NCBI GenBank assembly: GCA_026415395.1
Contig: JAOAHD010000012.1
Location: forward strand, 1 to 50,710
Length of the DNA stretch: 50,710 nucleotides
DNA from: Candidatus Binatia bacterium
GTDB taxonomy: Bacteria; Desulfobacterota; Binatia; HRBIN30
Direction: 5' to 3'
Each line of letters opens with the position of its first letter. The stretch's first letter is position 1. The notes below the pieces were generated by a model that searched no databases, had not been told where the DNA came from, and saw nothing but the letters and a program-made list of their open reading frames with translations. Position numbers and translations under genes: made by a program. Below are positions 8,170-17,058 of this stretch, piece after piece.

Positions 8170-10458
8170 ATGGCGCGCGCTGTGAGCGCCGATGAACTGT
8201 TGCGAGCCTTGCAAGAAGCAGCACCGCGCCCGCTGACCATCGCAGAGCTGGCCCGCCGGCTGGACCTGGGAAGCTACGACCGCCGCCAAATCAAAGCCGC
8301 ACTCGAAGCGGCGGTTGCTGAGCAAAAGCTTCGTCGGATTGGCAAGACGCGCTACCAGTGGATCCGCATGCCCGAGGTGCGCAAGCTCACTCAGCCGCGT
8401 CCCCAGGCGCGCCCGCGCTTGGCCGTGGAGGAAGCACGATTCGAAGGGCGTTACCACCGTGTGCGCGGCGGTTACGGTTTCGTGGAAATTCTCGGCATGG
8501 CGGCCCGCCACTTCCCGCGCGACGTCCTCATTCCCGCCGGGTTCGAAAACGGTGCGATGCACGGCGACCGAGTCGAGATCGAAGTGGTGCGTCGCGATCC
8601 ACGGCTGCGGCGGGTGGTGGGCCGGGTCACGCGCGTCGTCTCCTCCGTCCACGAGAAAATTCTCGGCACCTTGGAGCCGACGAGGCGGGGCTGGCAACTG
8701 GTGCCGGAGCTCGATGTCTTGCCCACGGTGGACATCGTCGGCCCGCAACAGCCGCGGCGCGACCAAGCTGGCTTGATTGCCCAGGTGCGCATCGTTCGTC
8801 CGCCCACGGCGATGCGCCCACCCGCCGGTGAGCTCGAAGTGGTGCTCGGGCCCGTCGAGCATCCCGACGTGCAATTCGCCATCATTGCCGCGGAACATGG
8901 TCTTAAAACGGAGTTCCCCCCGGAGGCGCTCGCCGAGGCCAAGCGGCTACCCGATGACCCGGAGCCGAGCGACTACGCCGCGCGGCGCGACTTGCGCGAC
9001 TTGCCCTTCGTGACCATCGACGGCGAGACTGCGCGCGACTTCGATGATGCCGTGTGCTTGCAGCACATCAGCGCCGGGAATCGCATTCTTTGGGTGGCCA
9101 TTGCTGATGTGTCGCACTACGTGCCGGAGGGCTCGGCGCTCGACCGGGAAGCCCTGGCGCGCGGCACCAGCGTATATTTCCCCGACCGCGCCATCCCCAT
9201 GTTCCCAGAACAACTCTCCAACCAGTTGTGCTCGCTGGTACCGGAGCGGGATCGCTTAGTACTCGTGGCGGAGCTGCATTACGATCGCCACGGGCATCGC
9301 CAGCATGCAGAGTTTTATCCGGCTGTAATCCGGAGCCGGGCCCGGCTGACCTACACAAAGGTGGCCGCAGTGATTTCGGATGCCGTGTCGGCGGAAATCG
9401 ATGCATGGCGGGCCTCGCTCGGCCCTTTGCTCGACGACTTGCGCGCCATGCACGCACTGATGCAGCAGTTGAACCGCGCCCGGCTTGCGGCCGGCTCGCT
9501 CGACCTGGATTTGCCCGAAGCCTTGATCGATCTCTCCGAAGAAGGGCGCAGCGTGGGCGTGCGGCTGCTGCTGCGCAACGACGCCCACCGCATTATCGAG
9601 GAGTTCATGCTGGAAGCCAACCGCGCGGTGGCCATGTTCTTGCGCGAGCACCGTGTGCCCTTCCCATATCGGATTCACGAACCACCCGACCCGAATGACA
9701 TCGAACAGCTCAACCGCTTCTTAGTGCGCTTCGGCTTTCGCGTGCAGTACGAGGGGCGCGTCCGCCCACACGATGTCGCGCGTGTGCTGAAACAAATTGA
9801 AGGGCACCCGCTCGCGCGGGTGCTCTCGCGCCAGGTGCTCCGGGCCTTGAAACAAGCGCAGTACAGCACCGTGAACGTCGGACATTTCGGCTTGGCTTTT
9901 CCCGTGTACTGCCATTTCACCTCCCCGATTCGCCGTTACCCAGACCTGCTGGTTCACCGGCAGTTGCGGCGGGTTCTGGCGGGCGAGGTTGACGAAGGCA
10001 GGGAACTTGCCGAACAGCTCGAAGCGATGTCCGTCCAGTGCTCGCAGTGCGAGCGGCAAGCGGTGGAGGCTGAACGTGCCATGCTCGACCTCAAGAAGTG
10101 CGAATTCATGTTCGATCACTTGCTGGAGCCCGAACCTGGCACCATCGTCAGCGTGACCAACTTTGGCTGCTTCGTCGAGCTCGATGCGTATCCCATCGAG
10201 GGTTTGCTCAAACCGGAAAGCTTTCCGGACGACCGCTACTTCTATCACGACGAACAGCTTGCATGGGTCGGGGCCCGCCGCCGGCAGCGCTTCACCATTG
10301 GCGATCGCGTACGGGTGGAGTGCACGAACGTATCGCTCCGGCGCCGGGAGATTGATTTTGCCTTCCTGGAACGGCTCCCGGCTGCGGGATCGGAGGCGAG
10401 AGAGCGGAGCGCGGAGCTGCGGCCGAAGAAGCGTCGCGAGCGTAAGGGTCGTCGTTGA
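8170..10458 (+). CDS. rnr: Ribonuclease R (RNB-family 3'-5' exoribonuclease)
   Basis: The 762-residue protein has the full RNase R order. A winged-helix-like N-terminus lies at residues 1-70 (SADELLRALQEAAPRPLTI), followed by cold-shock domains and the RNB catalytic core. The core includes the aspartate cluster ARDFDDAV, LRNDAHRIIEEFMLEANRAVA and HFTSPIRRYPDLLVHRQL. An S1 domain follows (GTIVSVTNFGCFVEL), then a Lys/Arg tail (RPKKRRERKGRR). RNase R degrades structured RNA processively in the cytoplasm. It begins 46 bases after the dipeptidase stop. Length matches the family (about 700-810). Confidence 0.96.
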   Translation: MARAVSADELLRALQEAAPRPLTIAELARRLDLGSYDRRQIKAALEAAVAEQKLRRIGKTRYQWIRMPEVRKLTQPRPQARPRLAVEEARFEGRYHRVRGGYGFVEILGMAARHFPRDVLIPAGFENGAMHGDRVEIEVVRRDPRLRRVVGRVTRVVSSVHEKILGTLEPTRRGWQLVPELDVLPTVDIVGPQQPRRDQAGLIAQVRIVRPPTAMRPPAGELEVVLGPVEHPDVQFAIIAAEHGLKTEFPPEALAEAKRLPDDPEPSDYAARRDLRDLPFVTIDGETARDFDDAVCLQHISAGNRILWVAIADVSHYVPEGSALDREALARGTSVYFPDRAIPMFPEQLSNQLCSLVPERDRLVLVAELHYDRHGHRQHAEFYPAVIRSRARLTYTKVAAVISDAVSAEIDAWRASLGPLLDDLRAMHALMQQLNRARLAAGSLDLDLPEALIDLSEEGRSVGVRLLLRNDAHRIIEEFMLEANRAVAMFLREHRVPFPYRIHEPPDPNDIEQLNRFLVRFGFRVQYEGRVRPHDVARVLKQIEGHPLARVLSRQVLRALKQAQYSTVNVGHFGLAFPVYCHFTSPIRRYPDLLVHRQLRRVLAGEVDEGRELAEQLEAMSVQCSQCERQAVEAERAMLDLKKCEFMFDHLLEPEPGTIVSVTNFGCFVELDAYPIEGLLKPESFPDDRYFYHDEQLAWVGARRRQRFTIGDRVRVECTNVSLRRREIDFAFLERLPAAGSEARERSAELRPKKRRERKGRR

Positions 10459-10509
10459 ACGCACGGCCGGACTCGCCCCTGTGCCACGACTGTGTAAAAA
10501 ACGGATCGC

Positions 10510-11709
10510 ATGACCCAGAACTTCAACTTTCATCCGTTCGACGAAAGCACCCGGCGCAATCCCTTTCCTGTGTACGCTCAGGCGCGCCGCACCTGCCCGG
10601 TGTACGAGCACGAGGGTTTACCGGTGGTGTCGATCTTCCGCTATGCGGACATTTTGGAAATCTTGCGCGACCCGCACACCTGGTCGAACGTATTCCCGCC
10701 GCCCCCAGGTTTCGCGCGCCCGGATCACCTGCCGCCGAGTATGCTCATGCTCGATCCCCCGGAGCACACCCGCCTCCGCAGCCTGGTGAACCAAGCCTTC
10801 ACCCCGCGCCGAGTGCGAGCCCTCGAGAAGCGGATCGAAGAAATTGCCGAGGGGTTGGCTCGCGAGTTGGTTGCCCAGCGCACGTGCGACTTTGTGGCGA
10901 CCTTTGCTTACCCCTTGCCGGTGATTGTGATTGCCGAACTCCTTGGCATTCCTGCGGAAGACCGCGAGCAGTTCCGGGAGTGGTCCGATGCCTTGGTGGA
11001 ACACTTGGGCGGCGGCATTTTGGCTCCTCCTGCGCCAGAGGTGGTGTGGAAGGAGCTGGCGACCATTGAGGCCATGCGCGGGTACTTTGCCGAGAAGGCC
11101 GCAGAGCGCCGCCGGGCACTAAAAGACGACCTTCTTTCTGCCTTAGTGGCCGCTGAGGTCGAGGGCTCGCGGCTGAGCTTCGACGAAATGTTGCAAATGC
11201 TCGTGCTGCTCTTGGTTGCCGGGAACGAAACCACGCGCAACTTACTGAGCAACGCCGTCTGGACCTTGCTGGAACATCCCGACGCGCTCGCCCGTTTGCG
11301 GGCGGAGCCGGAGCTCGTGCCGTCAGCGGTGGAAGAGGTGTTGCGCTTTGCCAGCCCGATCCAGTGCGACGTCCGCCGCTTAGTGCGGGATACGGAAGTG
11401 GCGGGCCAGCGGATCGAAGCCGAGAAGATCGCGCTGCTTTGGCTGGGAGCGGCGAACCGTGACGAAACCGTGTTCCCCGAAGCCGAGCGGTTTGACATTG
11501 CGCGGGCGGACAATCGCCACTTGGCCTTCGGCTTCGGGCCACACTACTGCTTAGGTGCCAACCTCGCCCGTTTGGAAGCGCAAGTCGCGTTACGCGTCCT
11601 ACTGGCCCGCACGCGCACTTGGCGCTTGGCGACATCCGAGCCTTTGCCGATGCACCCCAGCTTGATTTTCCGCGCATTCACCCGTTTGCCGCTGGAGGTC
11701 GAAGGATGA
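10510..11709 (+). CDS. Bacterial cytochrome P450 (CYP)
   Basis: The 399-residue soluble protein has the class I bacterial P450 signatures. These are the I-helix AGNETT (residues 237-242), the ExxR pair in EEVLRFASP (E275, R279), and the heme-binding loop FGFGPHYCLGANLARLE with Cys347 as thiolate ligand. LMLDPPEHTRLRSLVNQAFTPRRV is typical of the B'-C region. It would need a ferredoxin and reductase, which are not adjacent. The substrate cannot be inferred. The stop codon overlaps the ATG of the rhodanese gene (ATGA), so the two are translationally coupled. Confidence 0.95.
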   Translation: MTQNFNFHPFDESTRRNPFPVYAQARRTCPVYEHEGLPVVSIFRYADILEILRDPHTWSNVFPPPPGFARPDHLPPSMLMLDPPEHTRLRSLVNQAFTPRRVRALEKRIEEIAEGLARELVAQRTCDFVATFAYPLPVIVIAELLGIPAEDREQFREWSDALVEHLGGGILAPPAPEVVWKELATIEAMRGYFAEKAAERRRALKDDLLSALVAAEVEGSRLSFDEMLQMLVLLLVAGNETTRNLLSNAVWTLLEHPDALARLRAEPELVPSAVEEVLRFASPIQCDVRRLVRDTEVAGQRIEAEKIALLWLGAANRDETVFPEAERFDIARADNRHLAFGFGPHYCLGANLARLEAQVALRVLLARTRTWRLATSEPLPMHPSLIFRAFTRLPLEVEG

Positions 11710-12074
11710 AGCACGCACCCGGATTCTTGCGCTTGGTCGAAGCCGCACGCCGACAAATCAAAGAGGTGAGCATCGACGAGGTGAAAGACATGCTCGCCCG
11801 CGGTGAGCCGGTGTTGCTGCTCGATGTGCGCGAAGAAAGTGAGTGGCAGCGCGGGCACCTGCCCGGAGCAAAGCACTTGTGCAAGGGCGTGCTCGAGCGC
11901 GACATCGAAAGCCTGTGCCCCGATGTGCACACGCCGATTGTGCTCTACTGCGGGGGAGGTTACCGCTCGGCCTTGGCGGCGGAAAACCTCCAGCGGATGG
12001 GTTACACGCGCGTGGCCTCGATGTGGGGTGGCTGGCGCGCCTGGGTGGATGCGGGCTACCCGACAGAAAACTAA
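11706..12074 (+). CDS. Rhodanese-like sulfurtransferase, single domain
   Basis: The ATG at 11706 overlaps the P450 stop as ATGA and gives 122 residues; a longer in-frame reading from 11619 would run into the P450 gene. The domain has LLLDVREESEWQRGHLPGA (CDC25/rhodanese motif A) and the active-site loop VLYCGGGYRSALAA with Cys82. It probably carries a persulfide for sulfur transfer in the cytoplasm. Pairing with a P450 is not a standard arrangement, so the physiological link is unknown. Confidence 0.92.
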   Translation: MKHAPGFLRLVEAARRQIKEVSIDEVKDMLARGEPVLLLDVREESEWQRGHLPGAKHLCKGVLERDIESLCPDVHTPIVLYCGGGYRSALAAENLQRMGYTRVASMWGGWRAWVDAGYPTEN

Positions 12075-12092
12075 GCGGTGCCCACCGCAAGC

Positions 12093-13067
12093 TTACGCGC
12101 GCGCTTGTCCCGCCAGCGCACGCAGTGGCCGTGGCAAAGGAAACGAAACGTCTTCGTGCGCGGCTTCCACCGTTTCCACCCGCGTGAACCCGTACCCGGC
12201 TAGGTGCGCAATGGCGCGTTGGACCAAATGTTCAGGAGTCGATGCTCCGGCGGTGAGGCCGACTCGGTGCACGGGAGCGAGCCAGTTCGTCTCAATCGCT
12301 TCAGCCCGCTCGATCAGATGGGCCATCGCCCCTTGTTTGCGGGCAACTTCGACCAGGCGATTCGCATTGCTCGAGGTGGGTGAGCCGAGAACCAACACGA
12401 GCGGGGCACGGCGAGCGAGTTCTTTGACCGCCAGTTGCCGGTTTTGCGTCGCGTAACAAATGTCATCGCGCGCCGGCAGGCGGATATTCGGAAAGCGCGC
12501 CTGCAACGCAGCAAGGATTTCTTTGGTGTCGTCCACCGACAGCGTAGTTTGCGTGACCACAGCGAGCTTCTCCGGCTGGCGAACCACGAGACGTTCTACG
12601 TCCTCCGGGCTTTCCACCAAATACATCCGCTCCGGAGCATGGCCCATCGTTCCCTCCACCTCCACGTGGCCGCGATGACCAACCATGACAATTTCGTAGC
12701 CCTCCCGCGCGTAGCGCAGTACCTGCAGGTGTACTTTGGTAACGAGCGGGCAGGTGGCGTCGATGACGCGCAAATTGCGTGCCCGCGCCTCGGCGCGCAC
12801 GGCGGGCGATACCCCGTGGGCGCTAAAGATGAGCAGTGCCCCTTTGGGGACGTCCGCCACATGGTCGACGAAGCGCGCCCCGGCCGCACGCAACTCTTCG
12901 ACCACATGCCGATTGTGCACGATCTCATGGCGCACCCAAATGGGCGGCCCGTAGCGCTCGAGAACCAAGCGGACGATTTCGACTGCGTACGACACACCGG
13001 CACAAAATCCCCGCGGGCTCGCAAGGAGCACGGTGCGCTCGGACTGCGGCTCGGCCGCCTTTGCCAT
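12093..13067 (-). CDS. ispH: 4-hydroxy-3-methylbut-2-enyl diphosphate reductase (IspH/LytB)
   Basis: The 324-residue protein has the three cysteines that bind the [4Fe-4S] cluster: C22 in SPRGFCAGV, C106 in DATCPLV and C204 in DDICYATQNRQ. GHRGHVEVEGTMG and GSPTSSNANRLVEVA are further IspH signatures. It performs the last step of the MEP pathway and makes IPP and DMAPP in the cytoplasm. It lies convergent with the rhodanese gene, 18 bases apart. No ferredoxin or flavodoxin is adjacent. Confidence 0.96.
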   Translation of the reverse strand: MAKAAEPQSERTVLLASPRGFCAGVSYAVEIVRLVLERYGPPIWVRHEIVHNRHVVEELRAAGARFVDHVADVPKGALLIFSAHGVSPAVRAEARARNLRVIDATCPLVTKVHLQVLRYAREGYEIVMVGHRGHVEVEGTMGHAPERMYLVESPEDVERLVVRQPEKLAVVTQTTLSVDDTKEILAALQARFPNIRLPARDDICYATQNRQLAVKELARRAPLVLVLGSPTSSNANRLVEVARKQGAMAHLIERAEAIETNWLAPVHRVGLTAGASTPEHLVQRAIAHLAGYGFTRVETVEAAHEDVSFPLPRPLRALAGQARA

Positions 13068-13268
13068 GGCTTCTTCAAGGTGGCAGGCGGGGAAGCTGAG
13101 ATCAAGCTTTCTAAAAAGCGATTGGCGGCTGAGGCCCGCGTGTTGCTTCTTAGATGTCGGAAGCCCGCCGGTTCGTGCCGTACTGCGGCTGGTAGGCGAG
13201 CAGCGGAACGGTTAGGCAGAGAACCGCACCCTTCGAGGCACGCTTGTTGATAGCCAGGAGATCAGCCC

Positions 13269-13721
13269 ATGCTCGTACGTGATTTGATGCAAACGGAAGT
13301 GGTCACCCTCAACGCCCGCGATCATCTCGACCTCGCCGACTCTTTGATGCGTTTGGGGCGCATTCGCCATATGCCCGTGGTGGAGGACGGCAAACTCGTC
13401 GGCATTCTCTCTCAGCGCGATTTGTTTCGCGCTGGGATTTCCACGGTCCTCCACCTGCGTCCGTCTGCAGAGCGCGAGTGGCTCGCCAAAATTCCCGTGC
13501 GCGAAGTGATGACGGCTCCCGTGATCACAGCCACGCCAAACATGCCGGTGCGGCAAGCTGTGAACCTCCTGCTCGAACACAAAATCGGTTGCCTGCCGGT
13601 GGTCGATCGCGGAGAGCTCGTCGGCTTGGTGAGCGAGACGGACTTTTTGCGCTACCTCGCGCGCCTGCTCGACTTGTGGGATACCAAGCAAGACTTACCC
13701 GGCCTCGAAGAGCCCGAATGA
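13269..13721 (+). CDS. Stand-alone CBS-domain-pair protein
   Basis: The 150-residue protein is essentially two CBS motifs. The first (LVRDLMQTEVVTL...HMPVVEDGKLVGILSQRDL) and the second (VREVMTAPVITATP...CLPVVDRGELVGLVSETDFL) are joined by a short linker with a central Arg-rich loop. Such Bateman modules bind adenosyl nucleotides and regulate partner proteins. A Shine-Dalgarno (CCAGGAGA) precedes ATG 13269. It ends 24 bases before the sigma-54 activator gene, so they are probably one operon, which suggests an energy- or nucleotide-sensing input. The partner is unknown. Confidence 0.92.
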   Translation: MLVRDLMQTEVVTLNARDHLDLADSLMRLGRIRHMPVVEDGKLVGILSQRDLFRAGISTVLHLRPSAEREWLAKIPVREVMTAPVITATPNMPVRQAVNLLLEHKIGCLPVVDRGELVGLVSETDFLRYLARLLDLWDTKQDLPGLEEPE

Positions 13722-13745
13722 CGTCAAGCTACAGGTCAAACGACG

Positions 13746-15158
13746 ATGGGAAACGCCACACAGAAATCGGCAGGGATCAGAGGGAGAATCTTGATTGCCG
13801 AGGACGAGGCGGCGGTTCTGGAAAGCCTCGGCGAAGTTCTCCGCGAAGAGGGCTATGAAGTCGTTGCCGTGAACGATGGCACGGCAGCGTTGCGCGCCCT
13901 CGAGGACAGTGAGTTCGATCTCATCTTGTCCGACATTCGCATGCCCGGAGCGGACGGGCTCGCGGTACTCCGTCGGGCCCGCGAGATTGCGCCGCAAACC
14001 TTGGTGTTGCTCATGACGGCCCATGCCACCGTAGAGACCGCCGTCGAGGCGATTCGGCGCGGGGCACAGGATTATCTGCTGAAGCCCATCATTTTCGACG
14101 ACTTGCTGCACAAGATCGACCATCTCCTCACCCACCGGCGCATCGCTTGGGAAAACCAGTTGTTGCGCAGCCAGGTCGAGCGGCAGTGGGACTTCGAGAA
14201 TTTGGTCGGCCGCTCCGCAGCGATGCGCGAAGTGATGGAGTTGGTTCGCCGCGTCGCCCCGACGCCGAGCACGGTGTTAATTACCGGGGAAAGCGGTGTC
14301 GGTAAGGAGGTGGTCGCTCGCGCGATCCACCACTTCAGCGAATACCGCGACCGCATTTTTTTGCCGGTCAATTGCGGCGCGATCCCCGAAACTTTGTTGG
14401 AGAGCCAGCTCTTTGGGCATATGCGTGGCTCCTTTACGGGAGCGATCGCCAACCAAGAAGGGCTATTCCAGCGAGCACGCGGGGGAACCATTTTCCTCGA
14501 CGAAATTGCCGACATGCCGCTGTCGCTGCAGGTAAAAATCCTACGGGCGATCGAGGCGAAGGAGATCCTACCCATTGGCGCTTCGACGCCCATCAAAGTC
14601 GAGGTCCGCATCATTGCAGCCACCAACCACGACTTGAAAAAGGCGGTCGAGGAAGGGCGGTTTCGCGAGGACCTGTACTACCGCTTGAACGTGTTCAACA
14701 TCGACATTCCTCCGCTCCGTGAGCGGCGCGAAGATATCCCGTTGCTCGTCGACCACTTCATTCGGCTCCACAACCGCGAACTCAAGAAGAATTTCAAGGG
14801 TGCAGACAGCGCTACCCTGAAGCTCCTGATGTCGCTGCCGTGGAAAGGCAACGTCCGCGAGCTCGACAACGTGATCGAGCACGCCATGATTTTGGGCGAT
14901 GGCGATTGGATTACTGTGCGCGACCTGCCGCGCGCCTTGCAGCAAGACGTGGGCATGGTTGCCGAAATCCCCGACACCGACAACTTGCGCGAGGCCGTCC
15001 GTGCCTTCGAGAAGGCACACATCCAATCCGTGCTGGCCAAGTGTAACCAGGACAAGCGGCAGGCAGCCCAGCGCTTGGGGGTGTCGCTTTCCTCGCTCTA
15101 CCGCAAAATGGAGGAACTCGGTATCCCGCTGCAGGCGGAGCGCCCTTTGAGCGAGTAG
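13746..15158 (+). CDS. NtrC-family sigma-54-dependent response regulator
   Basis: The 470-residue protein has three domains. A receiver domain at 12-130 carries the phospho-acceptor D63 in LILSDIRMPGADG. The AAA+ domain has Walker A GESGVGKE (181-188), the sigma-54 contact loop GSFTGA (228-233, Ser replacing the usual Ala of GAFTGA) and Walker B TIFLDE (248-253). A Fis-type helix-turn-helix forms the C-terminus (RQAAQRLGVSLSSLYRKMEELGI). It activates sigma-54 promoters when phosphorylated. The globin-coupled histidine kinase downstream (258 bases away, same strand) is the obvious candidate partner, though this is inference. Target genes are unknown. Confidence 0.95.
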   Translation: MGNATQKSAGIRGRILIAEDEAAVLESLGEVLREEGYEVVAVNDGTAALRALEDSEFDLILSDIRMPGADGLAVLRRAREIAPQTLVLLMTAHATVETAVEAIRRGAQDYLLKPIIFDDLLHKIDHLLTHRRIAWENQLLRSQVERQWDFENLVGRSAAMREVMELVRRVAPTPSTVLITGESGVGKEVVARAIHHFSEYRDRIFLPVNCGAIPETLLESQLFGHMRGSFTGAIANQEGLFQRARGGTIFLDEIADMPLSLQVKILRAIEAKEILPIGASTPIKVEVRIIAATNHDLKKAVEEGRFREDLYYRLNVFNIDIPPLRERREDIPLLVDHFIRLHNRELKKNFKGADSATLKLLMSLPWKGNVRELDNVIEHAMILGDGDWITVRDLPRALQQDVGMVAEIPDTDNLREAVRAFEKAHIQSVLAKCNQDKRQAAQRLGVSLSSLYRKMEELGIPLQAERPLSE

Positions 15159-15206
15159 CGGTCTGCGCTCGCTCTTTCCCATCGGGACGCTCAGAATGAG
15201 CGGGTG

Positions 15207-15238
15207 GCGGGCGCAGGGGCAACCGCCTGGTCGCCCGC
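15207..15238. other. GC-rich stem-loop between regulator and kinase genes
   Basis: GCGGGCG (15207-15213) pairs with CGCCCGC (15232-15238), and inside it CAGG (15214-15217) pairs with CCTG (15226-15229). It lies 48 bases after the NtrC-type stop codon. No T-run follows, so it is not a clean intrinsic terminator. It may stabilise or attenuate the transcript before the kinase gene. Confidence 0.45.
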
Positions 15239-15416
15239 ATTGCCGGTGAAGGCCACGGCGACCACGGCGCGATGAAATCTTCCGATCGCCACGCCGGGCC
15301 GGTGAAGTGCGAGGGGGCAGCGGGCTCGACGCCTGCCGTCGCTGCGCGAGGCCAGCCCGGACCGCTGGCTTGCGCACTAGCTCTTTAGGGCTGGCCAAGA
15401 TAGATAACCGCCAGCC

Positions 15417-16679
15417 ATGGTTCCGGAAGAACTGCTGCGGCAACTGTCGTTCGACGCCAAACGGCGTCAGCGCCGGCTTGAATTTCTCAACATTGGCCCG
15501 CGCGACGAGGAGTTGCTGCATGAGATCCGGGAATTCGGCCGTGCCCATGTGGATGAGATTGTCGAAGAGTTTTACCGCCACCTCGAGCGATTCGAAGAAA
15601 CGCGTGCCCTTTTAGGCAGTGCGGAGCGCATCGCGCGACTGAAAAAAACCCAGCGAGCGTACTTTCTCCGCATGCTCGAAGGGCAGTTCGATGCTCAGTA
15701 CTTCGAGAGCCGATTGCGCGTGGGCGACGCCCACCAGCGCATCGACATGGCCCCCGAGTGGTACCTGGGCGCTTTCGCCTTGTACTTGCGGCTGCTCATT
15801 GAGCGTTTGCGCAGCCATTACTCTCACAATCCGGACCGCTTGTGCGCCATCGTGGAAACGCTGACGAAGGTGATTTTCCTCGACGCCAGCTTAGCCATCG
15901 ATGCGTACATCGCGGGCGGTTACGTGCAACGGGCACTTGCCGAACAATTGGCCCAGATGGCTCAGGCTGCTCAGCGTGCCCTGCAGGAGAAGGAGGAGCT
16001 CGAGCGGCTGAAAACCGATCTCACCAACATGATCGTGCACGACCTCAAAGGGCCGATTGGTGGGATCCTAACGGTGACGCAACTGGCTTTGCGGAAACGC
16101 GGCTCCAGCGAAGAGGCCCACCTCAAGCGCTTCGAGCAAATCCAGCGCAGCGCCCGCGATCTGTTGCGCATGATCGAGAACTTACTCGAGATCGATCAAA
16201 TGGAAAGCGGCCGCTTGGAGCTGCGGGTCGAGGCCGTGGAACTCGAGCCGCTACTGCAAGAGTGCGCGAGCGAGTACCGAGCAGCCGCAGAGATGGCGGG
16301 CCAAACTTTGACCGTCGAGGTAAACGGCGATCTCCCGGTACTCGCCACTGATCGTTGGCTGCTGCGGCGAATTTTGAACAACTTAGTCGTGAACGCCATT
16401 CGCCATGCTGGATCGGGGGTCAAAATCACCTTGGGCGCACGGGCCAACGGCGAGCGCGTGGAAGTGTTCGTTACCGATACCGGTCGCGGCATTCCAACGG
16501 AAGAGCAAGCGACGTTGTTCGACAAGCATCGGCACGGCTCGCGGGGGACCCACCGCGAAGATACGGGCCTTGGCCTCGTGTTTTGCAAGATGGCAGCGGA
16601 AACCATGGGCGGCTCCATCAGCGTGTGGAGCGAGCCGAACGTCGGCACGCGCTTCACGGTGACTCTCCCAAGCTCCTGA
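15417..16679 (+). CDS. Globin-coupled sensor histidine kinase
   Basis: Residues 1-170 of this 420-residue protein match the protoglobin sensor fold (FLNIGPRDEELLHEI...). The likely proximal heme ligand is H106 in RVGDAHQRIDMAPEWYLGAF, the classic globin-coupled-sensor signature. A short coiled coil (residues 170-200, Glu/Leu/Gln rich) leads to the HisKA domain with H208 in MIVHDLKGPIGG. HATPase_c motifs follow: NLVVNAIRHAG (N box), DTGRGIP (G1) and GLGLVFCKMAAE (G2). There are no membrane segments, so it is cytoplasmic. It probably senses O2, NO or CO and phosphorylates the upstream NtrC-type regulator. Start ATG 15417 lacks a strong Shine-Dalgarno. Confidence 0.93.
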   Translation: MVPEELLRQLSFDAKRRQRRLEFLNIGPRDEELLHEIREFGRAHVDEIVEEFYRHLERFEETRALLGSAERIARLKKTQRAYFLRMLEGQFDAQYFESRLRVGDAHQRIDMAPEWYLGAFALYLRLLIERLRSHYSHNPDRLCAIVETLTKVIFLDASLAIDAYIAGGYVQRALAEQLAQMAQAAQRALQEKEELERLKTDLTNMIVHDLKGPIGGILTVTQLALRKRGSSEEAHLKRFEQIQRSARDLLRMIENLLEIDQMESGRLELRVEAVELEPLLQECASEYRAAAEMAGQTLTVEVNGDLPVLATDRWLLRRILNNLVVNAIRHAGSGVKITLGARANGERVEVFVTDTGRGIPTEEQATLFDKHRHGSRGTHREDTGLGLVFCKMAAETMGGSISVWSEPNVGTRFTVTLPSS

Positions 16680-17058
16680 GTACCCCAGCGAGGTACAACC
16701 CCAGCGCGAGTGTCCGGTCCCAGACACACAACAGAGCACGCGGTTCATGCAAAAGAACCTGCAGGTGCGCTCGAGCCGAAAAGCTCGCACCCTGGTGCCT
16801 CTTCCAGGCAGAGCCTCTAAGCAACGCACAAACAGGGTCGCGGGGGCTGCGCGCACCCCACAACCCAGATCAGAGAGAACACGTGGGATCACCACCCGCT
16901 TAGTCGCCTCTTCACGCATGGCAGGGTGTGTCGTGGGGAGGAATTGCCCGGCGGTTACCGAATGACACGGAGAAGGGTTTCCCTTGGTTCTCTGGCGCAC
17001 GCCGAGGCGTTCCACGCGCGCAGCTCAGGAGTCGGACACCCGCTGCGCGCCGCGGAGC
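16680..17058. other. Intergenic region between convergent genes, no gene recognised
   Basis: The globin-kinase gene and the minus-strand lipoprotein gene converge on this 379-bp region. Apart from the paired segments described as a candidate structured RNA, nothing was recognised. A 17-base inverted sequence (GTACCCCAGCGAGGTAC, about 16680-16696) follows the kinase stop closely and could act as a weak transcript end. Confidence 0.45.
16719..16937. ncRNA. Candidate structured RNA, family not identified
   Basis: This intergenic segment is closed by a long-range pairing: GTGTGTCGTGGG at 16926-16937 pairs with CCCAGACACAC at 16719-16729 (11 pairs with one bulged base). Inside are three consecutive hairpins readable on either strand: GGTTC/GAACC around 16749-16766, GGTGC-GAGC/GCTC-GCACC around 16767-16794, and CCTGG/CCAGG around 16794-16811. 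Size (about 220 nt) and a long closing stem would suit a 6S-like or cis-regulatory RNA, but no diagnostic conserved bases of 6S, RNase P, tmRNA or SRP RNA were recognised. The strand is undecided, though the minus strand would place it just downstream of the lipoprotein gene. Confidence 0.3.

Noticed and set aside
15360-15416. Sigma-54 (-24/-12) promoter before the globin kinase
   Set aside because: TGGC-type boxes are present, but no GC at the required distance was found for any of them.
16719-16937. Assignment as 6S RNA, RNase P RNA, tmRNA or c-di-GMP riboswitch
   Set aside because: Size and stems are compatible with a structured RNA, but no diagnostic conserved bases of these families were found, so only a family-free candidate was reported.
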